A stretch of DNA of 64,000 nucleotides from Rhodanobacter glycinis (GCF_900114325.1 NZ_FOSR01000015.1:1-64000); one strand, 5' to 3'. Shown: positions 9,826-19,811, counted from the stretch's first letter. Program-made: numbers and translations. Notes: generated from the letters alone by a model not told the origin.

Positions 9826-11667
9826 TCAGTCGTCGAGCATGCTGACGTCGCGCACCGCGCCCTTGTCGGCACTGGTCACCAGCTTGGCGTAGGCCTTCAG
9901 CGCGGAGCTGACCTTGCGCTTGCGCGGTGATTTCGGCTTCCAGCCCGCGGCCGCCTGGGCGCTGCGTCGGCGCTCCAGTTCTTCATCGCTGACCTCGAAA
10001 CGCACGATGCGGTTGGGGATGTCGATGACGATGGTGTCGCCGGTCTGCACCAGGCCGATATTGCCGCCCTCGGCCGCCTCGGGCGATACGTGGCCGATCG
10101 ACAGGCCAGCCGTGCCGCCGGAGAAACGGCCATCGGTGATCAGCGCGCAGACCTTGCCCAGGCCCTTGGATTTCAGATAGCTGGTGGGGTACAGCATCTC
10201 CTGCATGCCAGGGCCACCGCGCGGACCTTCGTAGCGGATGAGGACGACATCGCCGGGCTTGACCATGCCGCTGAGGATGGCCGCCACGGCGGCATCCTGG
10301 CTTTCGAGCACCACGGCCGGACCGCTGAAGGTGAGAATGCTCTTGTCGACGCCGGCGGTCTTCACGATGCAGCCGCGCTCGGCGAGGTTGCCGTAGAGCA
10401 CGGCCAGGCCACCGTCCTGGCTGTAGGCGTGCTCGCGCGTGCGGATGCAGCCGGCCTCACGATCGGTATCCAGCGTGTCGTAGCGGCAACCCTGCGAAAA
10501 CGCGACCTGGGTACGCACGCCGGCCGGGCCGGCACGGTAGAACTCGTGCACGGCGGGATCTTTCGTGCGCGCCACGTCCCACTGGTCCAGCGCCTCGGCC
10601 AGCGAGGGGCTGTGGACCACGGGCACCGAGGTATCCAACAGGCCGGCACGATCCAGCTCGCCCAGGATCGCCATCACGCCACCGGCGCGATGCACGTCCT
10701 CCAGGTGATAACTGCTCGATGGCGCCACCTTGCACAGGTTGGGCACCTTGCGCGACAGGCGGTCGATGTCGCTCATGGTGAAATCGATCTCGCCTTCCTG
10801 CGCGGCTGCCAACAGGTGCAGCACGGTATTGGTCGAACCGCCCATGGCGATATCCAGCGAGATGGCGTTCTCGAACGCGGCCTTGCTGGCGATGTTGCGC
10901 GGCAGTGCCCGCGCATCGTCTTCTTCGTAGAAGCGTCGCGCCAGTTCGACCACGGTGCGGCCCGCCTGGCGGAACAACTGTTCGCGATCCGCGTGCGTGG
11001 CCACCAGCGAACCATTGCCCGGCAGCGACAAACCCAGCGCCTCGGTCAGGCAGTTCATCGAGTTGGCGGTGAACATGCCCGAGCACGAGCCGCAGGTGGG
11101 ACAGGCGGAGCGCTCGATTTCCTGCACCTCGGCGTCGGGCACGTTGTCGTCCGCGGCGGCCACCATCGCGTCGATCAGGTCGAGCGCAACCTCCTTGCCG
11201 GCCAGCCGGGTCTTGCCCGCTTCCATCGGACCACCCGACACGAACACCACCGGAATGTTCAGGCGCAACGCAGCCATGAGCATGCCGGGGGTGATCTTGT
11301 CGCAATTGGAAATGCACACCAGCGCGTCGGCACAATGCGCGTTGCACATGTACTCCACGCTGTCGGCGATGATGTCGCGCGATGGCAGGCTGTAGAGCAT
11401 GCCGTCGTGGCCCATGGCAATGCCGTCGTCCACCGCGATGGTGTTGAACTCCTTGCCGACGCCACCGGCGCGCTCGATCTCCTCGATCACCAGTTGCCCC
11501 ATGTCCTTCAGGTGCACATGACCGGGCACGAACTGGGTAAAGGAGTTGGCCACCGCGATGATCGGCTTCTTGAAATCGCCATCCTTCATGCCGGTGGCGC
11601 GCCACAGCGCGCGGGCGCCGGCCATGTTGCGGCCGGAGGTGCTGGTACGGGAGCGATGGACTGGCAT
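9826..11667 (-). CDS. ilvD: Dihydroxy-acid dehydratase
   Basis: 613 residues, the long-form IlvD length. It dehydrates 2,3-dihydroxy-isovalerate and -methylvalerate in valine, leucine and isoleucine synthesis. Iron-sulfur cysteines are Cys122 ([12 protein letters not shown]) and Cys195 ([11 protein letters not shown]), as in the E. coli 4Fe-4S enzyme. [12 protein letters not shown] and [15 protein letters not shown] are the C-terminal signatures. The start is set at [17 protein letters not shown] (11667); the frame is open 13 residues further without family similarity. A LysR gene is divergent, with a perfect inverted repeat between. No other ilv genes are nearby. Confidence 0.97.
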   Translation of the reverse strand: MPVHRSRTSTSGRNMAGARALWRATGMKDGDFKKPIIAVANSFTQFVPGHVHLKDMGQLVIEEIERAGGVGKEFNTIAVDDGIAMGHDGMLYSLPSRDIIADSVEYMCNAHCADALVCISNCDKITPGMLMAALRLNIPVVFVSGGPMEAGKTRLAGKEVALDLIDAMVAAADDNVPDAEVQEIERSACPTCGSCSGMFTANSMNCLTEALGLSLPGNGSLVATHADREQLFRQAGRTVVELARRFYEEDDARALPRNIASKAAFENAISLDIAMGGSTNTVLHLLAAAQEGEIDFTMSDIDRLSRKVPNLCKVAPSSSYHLEDVHRAGGVMAILGELDRAGLLDTSVPVVHSPSLAEALDQWDVARTKDPAVHEFYRAGPAGVRTQVAFSQGCRYDTLDTDREAGCIRTREHAYSQDGGLAVLYGNLAERGCIVKTAGVDKSILTFSGPAVVLESQDAAVAAILSGMVKPGDVVLIRYEGPRGGPGMQEMLYPTSYLKSKGLGKVCALITDGRFSGGTAGLSIGHVSPEAAEGGNIGLVQTGDTIVIDIPNRIVRFEVSDEELERRRSAQAAAGWKPKSPRKRKVSSALKAYAKLVTSADKGAVRDVSMLDD

Positions 11668-11711
11668 AAGGTTTCCCTGAGGATATTGGCTGGTGGCTGA
11701 AACCATTCTGG

Positions 11712-11735
11712 TTGGACGCTCACCATAGCGTCCAA
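11712..11735. promoter_or_regulatory. Probable LysR operator between ilvD and its regulator
   Basis: TTGGACGCT-CACCAT-AGCGTCCAA is a perfect 9-bp inverted repeat with a 6-base spacer, centred about 56 bases from the ilvD ATG and 49 from the LysR start. Size and position fit a LysR-type binding site. Regulator identity is inferred from adjacency. Confidence 0.6.
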
Positions 11736-11772
11736 TACAATACAGATAGTCCAGCCATATGAAACGCGAATA

Positions 11773-12675
11773 GTGGAATTCAGGCAGCTACGCTACTTCG
11801 TGGCCATCGTCGAGGAAGGCGGTTTCTCGCGCGCCGCCGAGCGCCTGCACATTTCGCAGCCGCCGCTGTCGATCCAGATCCGCAACCTCGAAAACGAGCT
11901 GGGCGTGCAATTGCTCGAACGCAGCAACCGCGGCGTGTTGCTGACCGCGGCGGGCACGGTGTTCTACGAGGAAGCACAGGCCATGCTGGCGCGGATGGAG
12001 CACGCCCGGGTCAAGACGCAGCAGACCGATCGCGGCGACATCGGCATGCTTTCGGTCGGCTTCGTCTCGATTGCGGACTACAGCATTCTGCCGCCGGCAC
12101 TGAAAAACTTCCGCGCCGCGTTCCCGATGGTTGAAGTGCAGCTGCACGAACTGACCACCGATGCGCAAATCCGCGAGCTGCGCGCGGCGCGGCTCGACCT
12201 GGGCATCGCCCTGGCTCCGGTCGACGAACCGGACCTGGCGTTCAAGGGCATCATGCGCGAGGAACTGGTGCTGGCCGCGCCGTCGACCCACCCCGCAGCG
12301 AAAGGCGACGGCCCGCTGGATCTGCGCACGCTGTCGCGAGCCAGCTTCATCGTGCCGCCGCGCGAGATCGCCTCGGGTCTGTACGACCTCACCATCCGTC
12401 ACTGCCACGCCTCCGGCTTCGCCCCGCAGATCACCCAGCATGCGCGGCAGATGCAGACCGTGATCGGGCTGGTCTCCAGCGGCATGGGCGTGGCGCTGGT
12501 GCCCTCCTCCGTGCGTAACCTGCAGCGTGCTGGTGTCCGCTATCGACAATTGCGCGGCAAGCCGGCCCAGATCGAGCTTGGCACCGTCCGCCTGCGCAAC
12601 GCCGGCAGTCCGCAGGCGGAGAATTTCATCGCGGCGCTGACTCATGTCGCGAACGCGGCCACGCGCGGCGAGTGA
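11773..12675 (+). CDS. LysR-family regulator divergent from ilvD
   Basis: 300 residues from a GTG at 11773. [20 protein letters not shown] opens a typical winged helix-turn-helix; the recognition helix is in [16 protein letters not shown]. The effector domain includes [18 protein letters not shown] and [12 protein letters not shown]. Sequence style matches the CatR/BenM/CbbR-like LysR group rather than E. coli IlvY. The gene is divergent from ilvD across 105 bases that contain a perfect inverted repeat, so control of ilvD is the likely role. The effector is unknown. Confidence 0.88.
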   Translation: MEFRQLRYFVAIVEEGGFSRAAERLHISQPPLSIQIRNLENELGVQLLERSNRGVLLTAAGTVFYEEAQAMLARMEHARVKTQQTDRGDIGMLSVGFVSIADYSILPPALKNFRAAFPMVEVQLHELTTDAQIRELRAARLDLGIALAPVDEPDLAFKGIMREELVLAAPSTHPAAKGDGPLDLRTLSRASFIVPPREIASGLYDLTIRHCHASGFAPQITQHARQMQTVIGLVSSGMGVALVPSSVRNLQRAGVRYRQLRGKPAQIELGTVRLRNAGSPQAENFIAALTHVANAATRGE

Positions 12676-12912
12676 CGATACCGCTTTCGTTCATTTTTCC
12701 CGGCAAGGCCGGCAAATGGCCCTGCGCATCGAGCGGCGCGGCTCGCTGGCGCCGTTCTTTCACCGAAGCATCACGCGCGCGTTCACGCCATCGTGCAAAA
12801 CACGGTGATTCCATCCACGGCACACCGGCCCACGCCGCCATGGCGCGGGCTCACAGGGGCTGGGCCCGTGCAAACAGCACGGCCCTGCCTTCCATGTCGC
12901 AAGGAGTTTCCG

Positions 12913-13416
12913 ATGATCAAGCGTACGCTTCCCCTGTTGATTGGCCTGTCGGTCTGCAGCCTTGCCTTTGCACAGGACACGCCGCCCGCCACGCATACGG
13001 CGACGACCACCACGCGAACCACCACCACGGTTTCCAACTGGACCTCGCGTCGACCCGAGGGCGCGCTGAGCGAAGCACGCATCAAGACGGCGATCGCCAA
13101 TGCCGGCTTCAAGGAGGTCAAGGGCCTGAAGTTCAAGGATGGCGTGTGGCAGAGCAAGGCCCGCGGCGGCAACAAGCAGTGGGTCGACCTGCGCGTGGGC
13201 CCGGTCAACGGCAAGGTCTATGTCGACGACGCTCCGTCGAAACTCAACCAGGATGAAGTCAGCGCCAAGCTGGCCGCCGCCGGTTACCAGAATGTCCACG
13301 ACGTGGACTACAAGCACGGCCTTTGGAGCGCCGAGGCCAAGAACGCCCACGGCCACGATGTCGACCTGCTGGTGGATCCGGATGACGGCAGCGTGGTCGC
13401 CAAATCGCACGATTGA
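12913..13416 (+). CDS. Exported PepSY-like protein with two repeats
   Basis: 167 residues from the ATG at 12913, with AAGGAG seven bases upstream. Residues 1-20 (IKRTLPLLIGLSVCSLAFA) are a signal peptide, followed by a Thr-rich linker. Two PepSY-like units follow: one around KTAIANAGFKEVKGLKFKDG with DLRVGPVNGKVYVDD, the second around KLAAAGYQNVHDVDYKHG with DLLVDPDDGSVV. Small PepSY proteins are periplasmic and are often found beside signal-transduction genes; a hybrid histidine kinase follows here, but across a terminator. No enzymatic role is implied. Confidence 0.75.
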   Translation: MIKRTLPLLIGLSVCSLAFAQDTPPATHTATTTTRTTTTVSNWTSRRPEGALSEARIKTAIANAGFKEVKGLKFKDGVWQSKARGGNKQWVDLRVGPVNGKVYVDDAPSKLNQDEVSAKLAAAGYQNVHDVDYKHGLWSAEAKNAHGHDVDLLVDPDDGSVVAKSHD

Positions 13417-13443
13417 CGGGTGCATTCCGCAGGTATTCCGAAA

Positions 13444-13475
13444 GCCCGGCGCGAGTCATGGCGCCGGGTTCTTTT
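13444..13475 (+). terminator. Rho-independent-like terminator after the PepSY gene
   Basis: CCCGGCGC (13445-13452) pairs with GCGCCGGG (13461-13468) around an eight-base loop; it is followed by TTCTTTTC. The position 28 bases after the stop codon fits termination of the PepSY gene. Confidence 0.75.
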
Positions 13476-13618
13476 CGCTCCAGGCAGCTCCTGCGCGAGG
13501 CATGCCGGTCTTGCCTGAACCCCCGTGATTCGCCCACGCGACCCGACGGCAATGGTAGCCTGCAGGCCACGCGGTGCGACCGGTGCTGCGGTTGCCCAAG
13601 CGAACGGGGGCCTGATTC

Positions 13619-16093
13619 ATGGTGGATGTGTCGTTTCTCGCCGGCGGCGGCGAAATGGGGGCGTTGATACGCTCGCATGACTGGACCGTGCATCCACTGG
13701 GCAACCCGGATGGCTGGCCGCAGGCATTGCGCACCGCCATTCGACTGATTCTCAACTCGCGCCACCAGTTGTGCGTGTTCTGGGGCAAGGACGGCATCTG
13801 GTTCTACAACGATGCCTACCGACAGACGCTCACCGACGAGCGTCATCCCTCGTCGCTCGGCCTGCCCGCGCAACAGGTGTGGCCCGAAATATGGGACGAG
13901 ATCGGACCGCAGATCGCGCAAGTCATGTCCGGTGGCAATGCCACCTGGCACGAGAACCAGCACCTCGTCATGCGTCGCGATGGTCGCGACGAAGACACCT
14001 ACTGGACCTACAGCTACGGTCCGATCGATGACAGATCGGCACCCGGCGGTGTCGGCGGCGTACTGGTGGTGTGCACCGAAACCACCGAACAGGTGCTGGT
14101 TTCGATGCGGGCGATGGAAGAACGCCAGAGCATGGCCGAACTGTTCGAGCAGGCCCCGTCGTTCATGGCCATGCTGCGCGGACCCGAGCATGTGTTCGAA
14201 CTGGCCAACCCCGGCTACATCCGCCTGGTCGGCGAGCGCGAGGTCCTGGGGCGAACCGTGGCCGATGCCCTGCCCGATGCCGCCGCACAGGGCTTTGTCG
14301 ACCTGCTGGACGTGGTCTACGAAAGCGGCATGCCCTATACGGCCACGGCGACGCCTTTCGCCATGCAGCCGGCGCCCGATGCGCCAGTCCGCCAGTTCTA
14401 CCTCGATTTCGTCTATCAGCCGATCAAGGACTCCCGGGGCGAAGTCATCGGGATCTTCGTCGAGGGAACCGATGCCACCGAACGCACCCGGGCCGAAAAT
14501 GCCTTGCGCGCCAGCGAGGCCAGGCTGCGGGCGCTGAATGCCGACCTCGAGCTCCAGGTCGCGCATCGCATGCACGGCCGTGCACGTACGTGGCAGTTGA
14601 GCACCGACATCATGGGCGTGCTCAATGCGGAGGGCATCTTCGAGCTGTCCAACCCCGCCTGGCAGGCCATCTTGGGGTGGTCGGAAGAGACCATCGTCCG
14701 CACCTCGTTCTTCGACTTCCTGCATCCCGATGACCTGGCCCGCACCCGGGTGGCGTTCGCCCGGGCCATCGAACTGGGCGAGCCGGCGCTGCGCTTCGAG
14801 AATCGCTACCGCCACGCCGCCGGGGGCTACCGCTGGCTGTCATGGGTGGCCATCCCCGAGGATGACAAGATCTACTGCAGCGCGCGCGACATCACCGCCG
14901 AGAAGGAAGCCACCGAATCACTGGCGCGCGCCGAGGCTGCGCTGCGCCAGGCACAGAAGATGGAGGCGGTAGGCCAGCTCACCGGCGGTATCGCCCACGA
15001 CTTCAACAACCTGCTCGGCGGCATCATGGGCGCGATGGAAGCGGCGCGCGCAAAGCTCGACCAGGGCAAGCCCGAAGAGGTACCGCGCTACCTGGAGCTC
15101 AGCGAGACCGCGCTGCGCCGCGCCGCGTCGCTGACTCAGCGCCTGCTCGCCTTTTCACGGCAACAGACGCTTGACCCCCGCCCGACCAACATCAACCGAT
15201 TGGTCGCCGGCATGGAAGACCTGATCCGCCGCACCATCGGCCCATCGATCCATCTGAAAGTGATCCGCGCTACCGACCTGTGGTCGACCCTGGTCGACCC
15301 GCCACAACTGGAAAGCGCCCTGCTCAATCTGTGCATCAACGCACGCGACGCGATGCCCGAGGGCGGCCACCTGACCATCGAAACCGCCAACCACGTGCTG
15401 GGCGAACGCAGTGCCGCCACCTGCGAACTCGAGCCGGGCCCGTATGTCTCGCTGTGCGTCACCGACACCGGCACCGGCATGACGCCGGACGTGATCGCCC
15501 GCGCCTTCGATCCCTTTTTCACCACCAAGCCGATCGGCCAGGGCACCGGTCTCGGGCTGTCGATGATTTACGGCTTCGCCCGCCAATCTGGCGGCCAGGT
15601 GCGCATCCACTCCGAACCCGGCGCCGGCTCCACGTTCTGCATCTACCTGCCAAGCCACCAGGCAGGCGCGCCCGACAAACCGACCGTGCAGCCAGCCCGG
15701 CCACCGCAGCCCGTACGACAGAGCGAAACGATCCTGGTGGTCGAAGACGAACCGTCGATCCGCGAACTGGTCTGCGAAATCCTGGCCGACACCGGCTACA
15801 CCGTGTTGCAGGCCGACGACGGCGATGCCGGCCTGGCCATCCTGCAATCCGATGTACCGATCGACCTGCTGGTCAGCGATGTCGGGCTGCCCGGTTCGAT
15901 GAACGGCCGCGAGATGGCCGACCAGGCACGCATCACGCGCCCCGGCCTCAAGATCCTGTTCATGACCGGCTATGCCGAGCATTCCACGGTCGGCAGCGGC
16001 CAACTGGAATCGGACATGCACGTGCTGATCAAGCCGTTCTCGCTGGACACGCTGCGACAGCGGATTCGCGACATCCTGTTCGGACCGGGTTGA
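13619..16093 (+). CDS. Hybrid sensor histidine kinase with PAS domains and receiver
   Basis: 824 residues, no membrane segments. Two or three PAS-like sensing regions occupy about residues 20-430 (for example HQLCVFWGKDGIWFYNDAYR and GVLNAEGIFELSNPAWQAIL). The HisKA box MEAVGQLTGGIAHDFNNLL carries the phospho-acceptor His460. The HATPase part shows NLCINARDAMP, TGTGM and GQGTGLGLSMIYGF. A C-terminal receiver starts at ETILVVEDEPS and has its phospho-acceptor Asp754 (VSDVGLP) and KPFSLDTL. GGGGG precedes the ATG. This is a soluble hybrid kinase of the FixL/blue-light PAS-kinase style; I do not see the LOV cysteine motif. No cognate regulator with an output domain is adjacent. Confidence 0.9.
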   Translation: MVDVSFLAGGGEMGALIRSHDWTVHPLGNPDGWPQALRTAIRLILNSRHQLCVFWGKDGIWFYNDAYRQTLTDERHPSSLGLPAQQVWPEIWDEIGPQIAQVMSGGNATWHENQHLVMRRDGRDEDTYWTYSYGPIDDRSAPGGVGGVLVVCTETTEQVLVSMRAMEERQSMAELFEQAPSFMAMLRGPEHVFELANPGYIRLVGEREVLGRTVADALPDAAAQGFVDLLDVVYESGMPYTATATPFAMQPAPDAPVRQFYLDFVYQPIKDSRGEVIGIFVEGTDATERTRAENALRASEARLRALNADLELQVAHRMHGRARTWQLSTDIMGVLNAEGIFELSNPAWQAILGWSEETIVRTSFFDFLHPDDLARTRVAFARAIELGEPALRFENRYRHAAGGYRWLSWVAIPEDDKIYCSARDITAEKEATESLARAEAALRQAQKMEAVGQLTGGIAHDFNNLLGGIMGAMEAARAKLDQGKPEEVPRYLELSETALRRAASLTQRLLAFSRQQTLDPRPTNINRLVAGMEDLIRRTIGPSIHLKVIRATDLWSTLVDPPQLESALLNLCINARDAMPEGGHLTIETANHVLGERSAATCELEPGPYVSLCVTDTGTGMTPDVIARAFDPFFTTKPIGQGTGLGLSMIYGFARQSGGQVRIHSEPGAGSTFCIYLPSHQAGAPDKPTVQPARPPQPVRQSETILVVEDEPSIRELVCEILADTGYTVLQADDGDAGLAILQSDVPIDLLVSDVGLPGSMNGREMADQARITRPGLKILFMTGYAEHSTVGSGQLESDMHVLIKPFSLDTLRQRIRDILFGPG

Positions 16094-16255
16094 CCCGGGC
16101 CGCGCGAAGCGAGGGCCCGACAGCGCGCCCAATCCATCTGAACCGTCCCCCATTACTGTCGCGTGAAATTCACGATCGGCTTTGCAGAGTACGCCGACGA
16201 TAGCGGTCAGCCGTCGCAAGCTGACCCGAAAACGCGGCGCAAAGGGGACGTAGAC

Positions 16256-17824
16256 ATGCGGTATCTCATCACCATGACTGGACTGGCCTTGCTGACACTG
16301 GCACTGGCCGCTTGCTCGCCGCCGGCCCCGGTAGTCAAGCAACCATCGAAAGCCTTGCCGCCAACGCAGGGCACGCCGGCGGCGCGCTACGTGCATGCCG
16401 AAGCGGATCAGCACCAGGGCGAGTCCGGCTTTCGCCTGCTCATGCGCAGCACCAATGCACTGATGAGCCGCGTGTCGCTGGCCGACCATGCCAAGCATTC
16501 GCTGGACCTGCAGTACTACATCTTCGACAACGACGCGACCGGGCGGCTGATGGCGCAACGGCTGCTGGCCGCGGCGGATCGCGGCGTACGCGTGCGTCTG
16601 CTGGTAGACGACATCAACGCCAGCAAGTCGATTGACCTGTTCGACGCGCTGGACACCCATCCGAACATCGAAGTGCGCCTGTTCAACCCGTTTGCCACGA
16701 AGAAGCCGTCACTGCTGTCCAAGGCCGCCCAGTTCATGCTGGACATGCACCGGCTCAACCGCCGCATGCACAACAAGTCGTTCATTGCCGACGCGAACGT
16801 GGCCATCATCGGCGGCCGCAATATCGGCGACGCGTATTTCGATGCCGGCGAGAACACCAACTTCCGCGACCTCGACCTGATCGCGATCGGTCCGGTGGTG
16901 CAACAGGCCGAACATGCGTTCGACGAATACTGGAACTGCGCCGCGGCGTATCCGGTGAAGGCGTTCGCCGGCAAGCATGCCGACCACTACGATCTGGCGA
17001 AGCTGCGCGTGGAGCTGGCGCATGACGCGCGCAAGTTCGCGCAATCGGATTACGCGCAAGCGACGCTGAGCGAGCTGCCGAATGGCCCTTCCGCCGATCG
17101 CCCGGGCAAGTGGTTCTGGGGGCCGGCCACGCTGGTGGCCGACCAGCCGGCCAAGATCGAGGCCAGCTCGGACCAGCCCGAACTGCGCATAGGTCCGGAC
17201 ATCAAGGCGATGACCGACGCCACCCAACACGAGTTGCTGCTGATCTCGCCCTATTTCATCCCCGGCGATCGCGGCACGGCCTATCTCGACGCGCTCGCCC
17301 AACGCGGCGTGACCATCAAGGTACTGACCAATTCGCTTGCCTCCGACGACGAACCGATCGTCTATGCGGGCTATTCGCGCTATCGCCGACCGCTGCTGGA
17401 ACACGGCGTGCAACTGTATGAACTGCAGCCGGCCACCGGTGCGCCGCAGCCCCCCACCGTCGGTGGTACCTCCTCCGGTGTCAGCCTGCATGCCAAGGCC
17501 ATCGTGGTGGATCGGCAAAAAGTGTTCATCGGTTCGATGAACATGGACGCCCGGTCGAAGCTGCTCAATACCGAGATGGGCATCATCGTCGACAGCCCGG
17601 CGCTGGCCGAAGCCGTGACCACGTTCTTCGACACCGCCACGCAACCCCAATACGCCTACCACGTGACGCTGAAGGCCGATGGCTCCGCGCACGGCGGCAC
17701 GATGCAATGGCAAGCCACCGAACACGGCAAGCCAGTGACCTACGACCATGATCCCGGCGTCACCACCACGCGCCGGGTGGAAGTGCAAATGCTCAAGCTG
17801 CTGCCGGTGGAAAGCCTGCTTTAG
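16256..17824 (+). CDS. Phospholipase D-like lipoprotein (cardiolipin synthase ClsC-like)
   Basis: 522 residues from the ATG at 16256, preceded by AAAGGGGA; upstream in-frame residues lack homology. Residues 1-20 end in LALAAC, a lipobox, so it is probably a lipoprotein. Two HKD motifs are present: HNKSFIAD at 172 and HAKAIVVD at 412, each followed by the GGRN or GSMN segment. The arrangement is that of the YmdC/ClsC branch, which makes cardiolipin from phosphatidylglycerol and phosphatidylethanolamine in E. coli. E. coli ClsC works with YmdB, which is not seen here. Substrate assignment is by family only; a nuclease is less likely given two HKD motifs in one long chain. Confidence 0.82.
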   Translation: MRYLITMTGLALLTLALAACSPPAPVVKQPSKALPPTQGTPAARYVHAEADQHQGESGFRLLMRSTNALMSRVSLADHAKHSLDLQYYIFDNDATGRLMAQRLLAAADRGVRVRLLVDDINASKSIDLFDALDTHPNIEVRLFNPFATKKPSLLSKAAQFMLDMHRLNRRMHNKSFIADANVAIIGGRNIGDAYFDAGENTNFRDLDLIAIGPVVQQAEHAFDEYWNCAAAYPVKAFAGKHADHYDLAKLRVELAHDARKFAQSDYAQATLSELPNGPSADRPGKWFWGPATLVADQPAKIEASSDQPELRIGPDIKAMTDATQHELLLISPYFIPGDRGTAYLDALAQRGVTIKVLTNSLASDDEPIVYAGYSRYRRPLLEHGVQLYELQPATGAPQPPTVGGTSSGVSLHAKAIVVDRQKVFIGSMNMDARSKLLNTEMGIIVDSPALAEAVTTFFDTATQPQYAYHVTLKADGSAHGGTMQWQATEHGKPVTYDHDPGVTTTRRVEVQMLKLLPVESLL

Positions 17825-17965
17825 TAGCGGCCAGCCACGCGGCACGTGATGGCCATCAGGCAGGCATGCATGGCGTGCATGGCGAAACTGGGCTGTCGTT
17901 CGACGTGATGGTGGCGGCCGGATGGCATCCTTGCCGCCCCTGCTCTCGCCAGATTCCAGCTGCTA

Positions 17966-18385
17966 TCAGCCGCGAAACGTCTTCAGATGCACGCTGGTTT
18001 CCGTGGCGGTGATGCCCGGAATGCCGCGAATGCGTTCGAGCACGCTGGACAGCTCGGTCAGCGATGCCACCTGCAAACCGGCGAGCAGGTCCCAGCGGCC
18101 GTTGGTGTCATGCAGTTCGGCCACGCCGGGTTCGCCCAGCAGGGCGCGAATCACCGCATGCTGGTTGCCTTCCACGGCGATGCAGGCCCATGCGTGGATG
18201 TCGTCCGGTGCGCTGTCCGGGCGCAGGCGCACGGTATAGCCGGTGATGACGCCATCGCGTTCGAGCCGGGCCAGCCGATTGCCGACCGTGCCCCGAGAGA
18301 CCTGCAGGTGCTTGGCCAGGTCGGCCACCGAAGCACGGGCATCGTGGCGAAGCTTGGCGATCAATAGGTGGTCGAGATCATCCAT
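17966..18385 (-). CDS. Lrp/AsnC-family regulator
   Basis: 139 residues, slightly short for Lrp. The N-terminal helix-turn-helix is LDHLLIAKLRHDARASVADL with VSRGTVGNRLARLERDGVI. The ligand-binding RAM domain follows (HAWACIAVEGN to ETSVHLKTFRG). It is divergent from the ornithine cyclodeaminase-like gene and a palindrome lies between, so it is most likely the local regulator, perhaps sensing ornithine or another amino acid. The start ATG at 18385 lacks a strong ribosome-binding site. Confidence 0.9.
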   Translation of the reverse strand: MDDLDHLLIAKLRHDARASVADLAKHLQVSRGTVGNRLARLERDGVITGYTVRLRPDSAPDDIHAWACIAVEGNQHAVIRALLGEPGVAELHDTNGRWDLLAGLQVASLTELSSVLERIRGIPGITATETSVHLKTFRG

Positions 18386-18430
18386 CGGTCATTCCGTCAG
18401 TCACTCCTGTCATAAAGGCAGAAAACTGGT

Positions 18431-18455
18431 GATATGCGGTCAATTGTGCCATATC
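18431..18455. promoter_or_regulatory. Palindromic site between lrp-like and ocd-like genes
   Basis: GATATG-N4-CAATTG-N3-CATATC: outer arms GATATG/CATATC are perfectly inverted around a CAATTG core. It lies 45 bases from the Lrp start and 67 from the cyclodeaminase start, in an A/T-rich stretch. A candidate Lrp-type operator. Confidence 0.5.
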
Positions 18456-18522
18456 GCGCTGTCACTGCCATCCGGAGAATGGGGCGGGTACGGCTATCCC
18501 GCCGACCTGCCAGGAGATTTCC

Positions 18523-19578
18523 ATGCCCCGGACCACCTTGCTCACCACCTCCGACATCGCCCGTATCGTCGCCACTCATGGCTTGCCGGCCGTGTTGTCG
18601 CGCATGGTGGAATACCTTGAGGCCGATTACCGCCGCTGGCAGGCCTTCGAGAAAACGCCGCGCCTGGCCTCGCATTCGCCGGTGGGCGTGATCGAGCTGA
18701 TGCCGATTTGCGACGACCGCGAATACAGCTTCAAATACGTCAACGGCCACCCGGGCAATCCGGCCAAGGGCTTGTCGACCGTGGTCGCGTTCGGCGTGCT
18801 GGCCGACGTGCCGACCGGTTACCCGGCGGTGATCAGCGAACTGACCCTGACCACGGCGATCCGCACCGCCGGCACCTCGGTGATGGCAGCGCGCCTGCTG
18901 GCGCGTGCGGATTCAAAGGTGATGGCGTTGATCGGCAATGGCGCGCAGAGCGAATTCCAGGCCAACGCCTTCCATCACCTGATGGGCATCGAGGAAGTAC
19001 GTCTGTTCGACGTCGACCTGGCCGCCACCGACAAGCTGGTCGCCAATCTGGCACTGTCGGCGCCGAAGCTGCGCGTGGTGCGTTGCACCGATGCGGCCGA
19101 CGCCGTTCGCGGCGCGGACATCGTCACCACGGTCACCGCCGACAAGACCAATGCCACCATCATCACCGCCGACATGATCGCCCCGGGCGTGCATTTCAAC
19201 GCGGTGGGCGGCGACTGCCCGGGCAAGACCGAGATGGCCGCCGGGGTACTGGAGCGTGCCCGCGTGTTCGTCGAATTCGAGCCGCAGAGCCGCATCGAGG
19301 GCGAGCTGCAGCAGATGCCGGCCGACTTCCGCGTGTGCGAACTGTGGCGCGTGCTGGCCGGTGAAATGGCCGGGCGCCGCGAGGCCTCGGAAGTGACCCT
19401 GTTCGACTCGGTCGGCTTTGCGCTGGAAGACTATGCCTCGCTGCGCATGATGCGCGACTACGCCCGCGAAATGGGCATGGGCCGCGACGCCGGCCTGATC
19501 CCGGACATGGCCGACCCGAAGAACCTGTTCGGTTACATGACCGACACGGCCGCCAAGCCTGGCAGCAAGGTCGCCTGA
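18523..19578 (+). CDS. Ornithine cyclodeaminase family protein
   Basis: 351 residues with AGGAG upstream of the ATG. FKYVNGHPGNPAKG and ELTLTTAIRTAGTSVMAARL are the substrate and fold signatures of the ornithine cyclodeaminase/mu-crystallin family, and VMALIGNGAQSEFQ carries the NAD-binding glycines. FNAVGGDCPGKTE holds the catalytic-region aspartate. Ornithine cyclodeaminase converts ornithine to proline and ammonia; related enzymes use other amino acids, so the substrate is not certain. The divergent Lrp-like gene supports amino-acid-responsive expression. Confidence 0.9.
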   Translation: MPRTTLLTTSDIARIVATHGLPAVLSRMVEYLEADYRRWQAFEKTPRLASHSPVGVIELMPICDDREYSFKYVNGHPGNPAKGLSTVVAFGVLADVPTGYPAVISELTLTTAIRTAGTSVMAARLLARADSKVMALIGNGAQSEFQANAFHHLMGIEEVRLFDVDLAATDKLVANLALSAPKLRVVRCTDAADAVRGADIVTTVTADKTNATIITADMIAPGVHFNAVGGDCPGKTEMAAGVLERARVFVEFEPQSRIEGELQQMPADFRVCELWRVLAGEMAGRREASEVTLFDSVGFALEDYASLRMMRDYAREMGMGRDAGLIPDMADPKNLFGYMTDTAAKPGSKVA

Positions 19579-19588
19579 GTCACGGCAT

Positions 19589-19621
19589 GGAACGGATGCA
19601 GGCCAAGCCTGCCTCCGTTCC
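19589..19621 (+). terminator. Hairpin after ocd-like gene
   Basis: GGAACGGA pairs with TCCGTTCC and GCAGGC with GCCTGC around a short loop, 11 bases after the stop codon. No U-tract follows. The following 190 bases up to the DedA gene hold no other feature I can support. Confidence 0.55.
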
Positions 19622-19811
19622 GCCGACCGCCTGGCGCGCTGTTGCGCAGCCCGCAGCAAGACCGCCCTCGCCCGTGGCATATCGCGGAAACCGATGATGT
19701 CGTGGATGGCCACGCATGCGGCGTTCCCGTCGACACCATGGGCTCCGCGGGTCACTGGCACAGGTCGGCCTGCGCTAACATCGCGGCTTTCCCTCGAACT
19801 GCCGGAAGCCC

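Noticed and set aside
10090-11700. 536-codon open frame opposite ilvD
   Set aside because: It is the reverse complement of a well-conserved gene in GC-rich DNA; His/Gly/Val/Arg-rich sequence with no family similarity.
12672-12912. Small gene between the ilvD-linked LysR and the PepSY gene
   Set aside because: The open frames here continue through the PepSY gene in another frame and lack ribosome-binding sites and similarity.
13259-14815. 518-codon open frame opposite the hybrid kinase and the PepSY gene
   Set aside because: Runs through two genes on the other strand and a terminator; composition is that of an antisense frame.
16082-16115. Terminator after the hybrid kinase
   Set aside because: GGGCC/GGCCC arms are short with a large loop and no U-tract.
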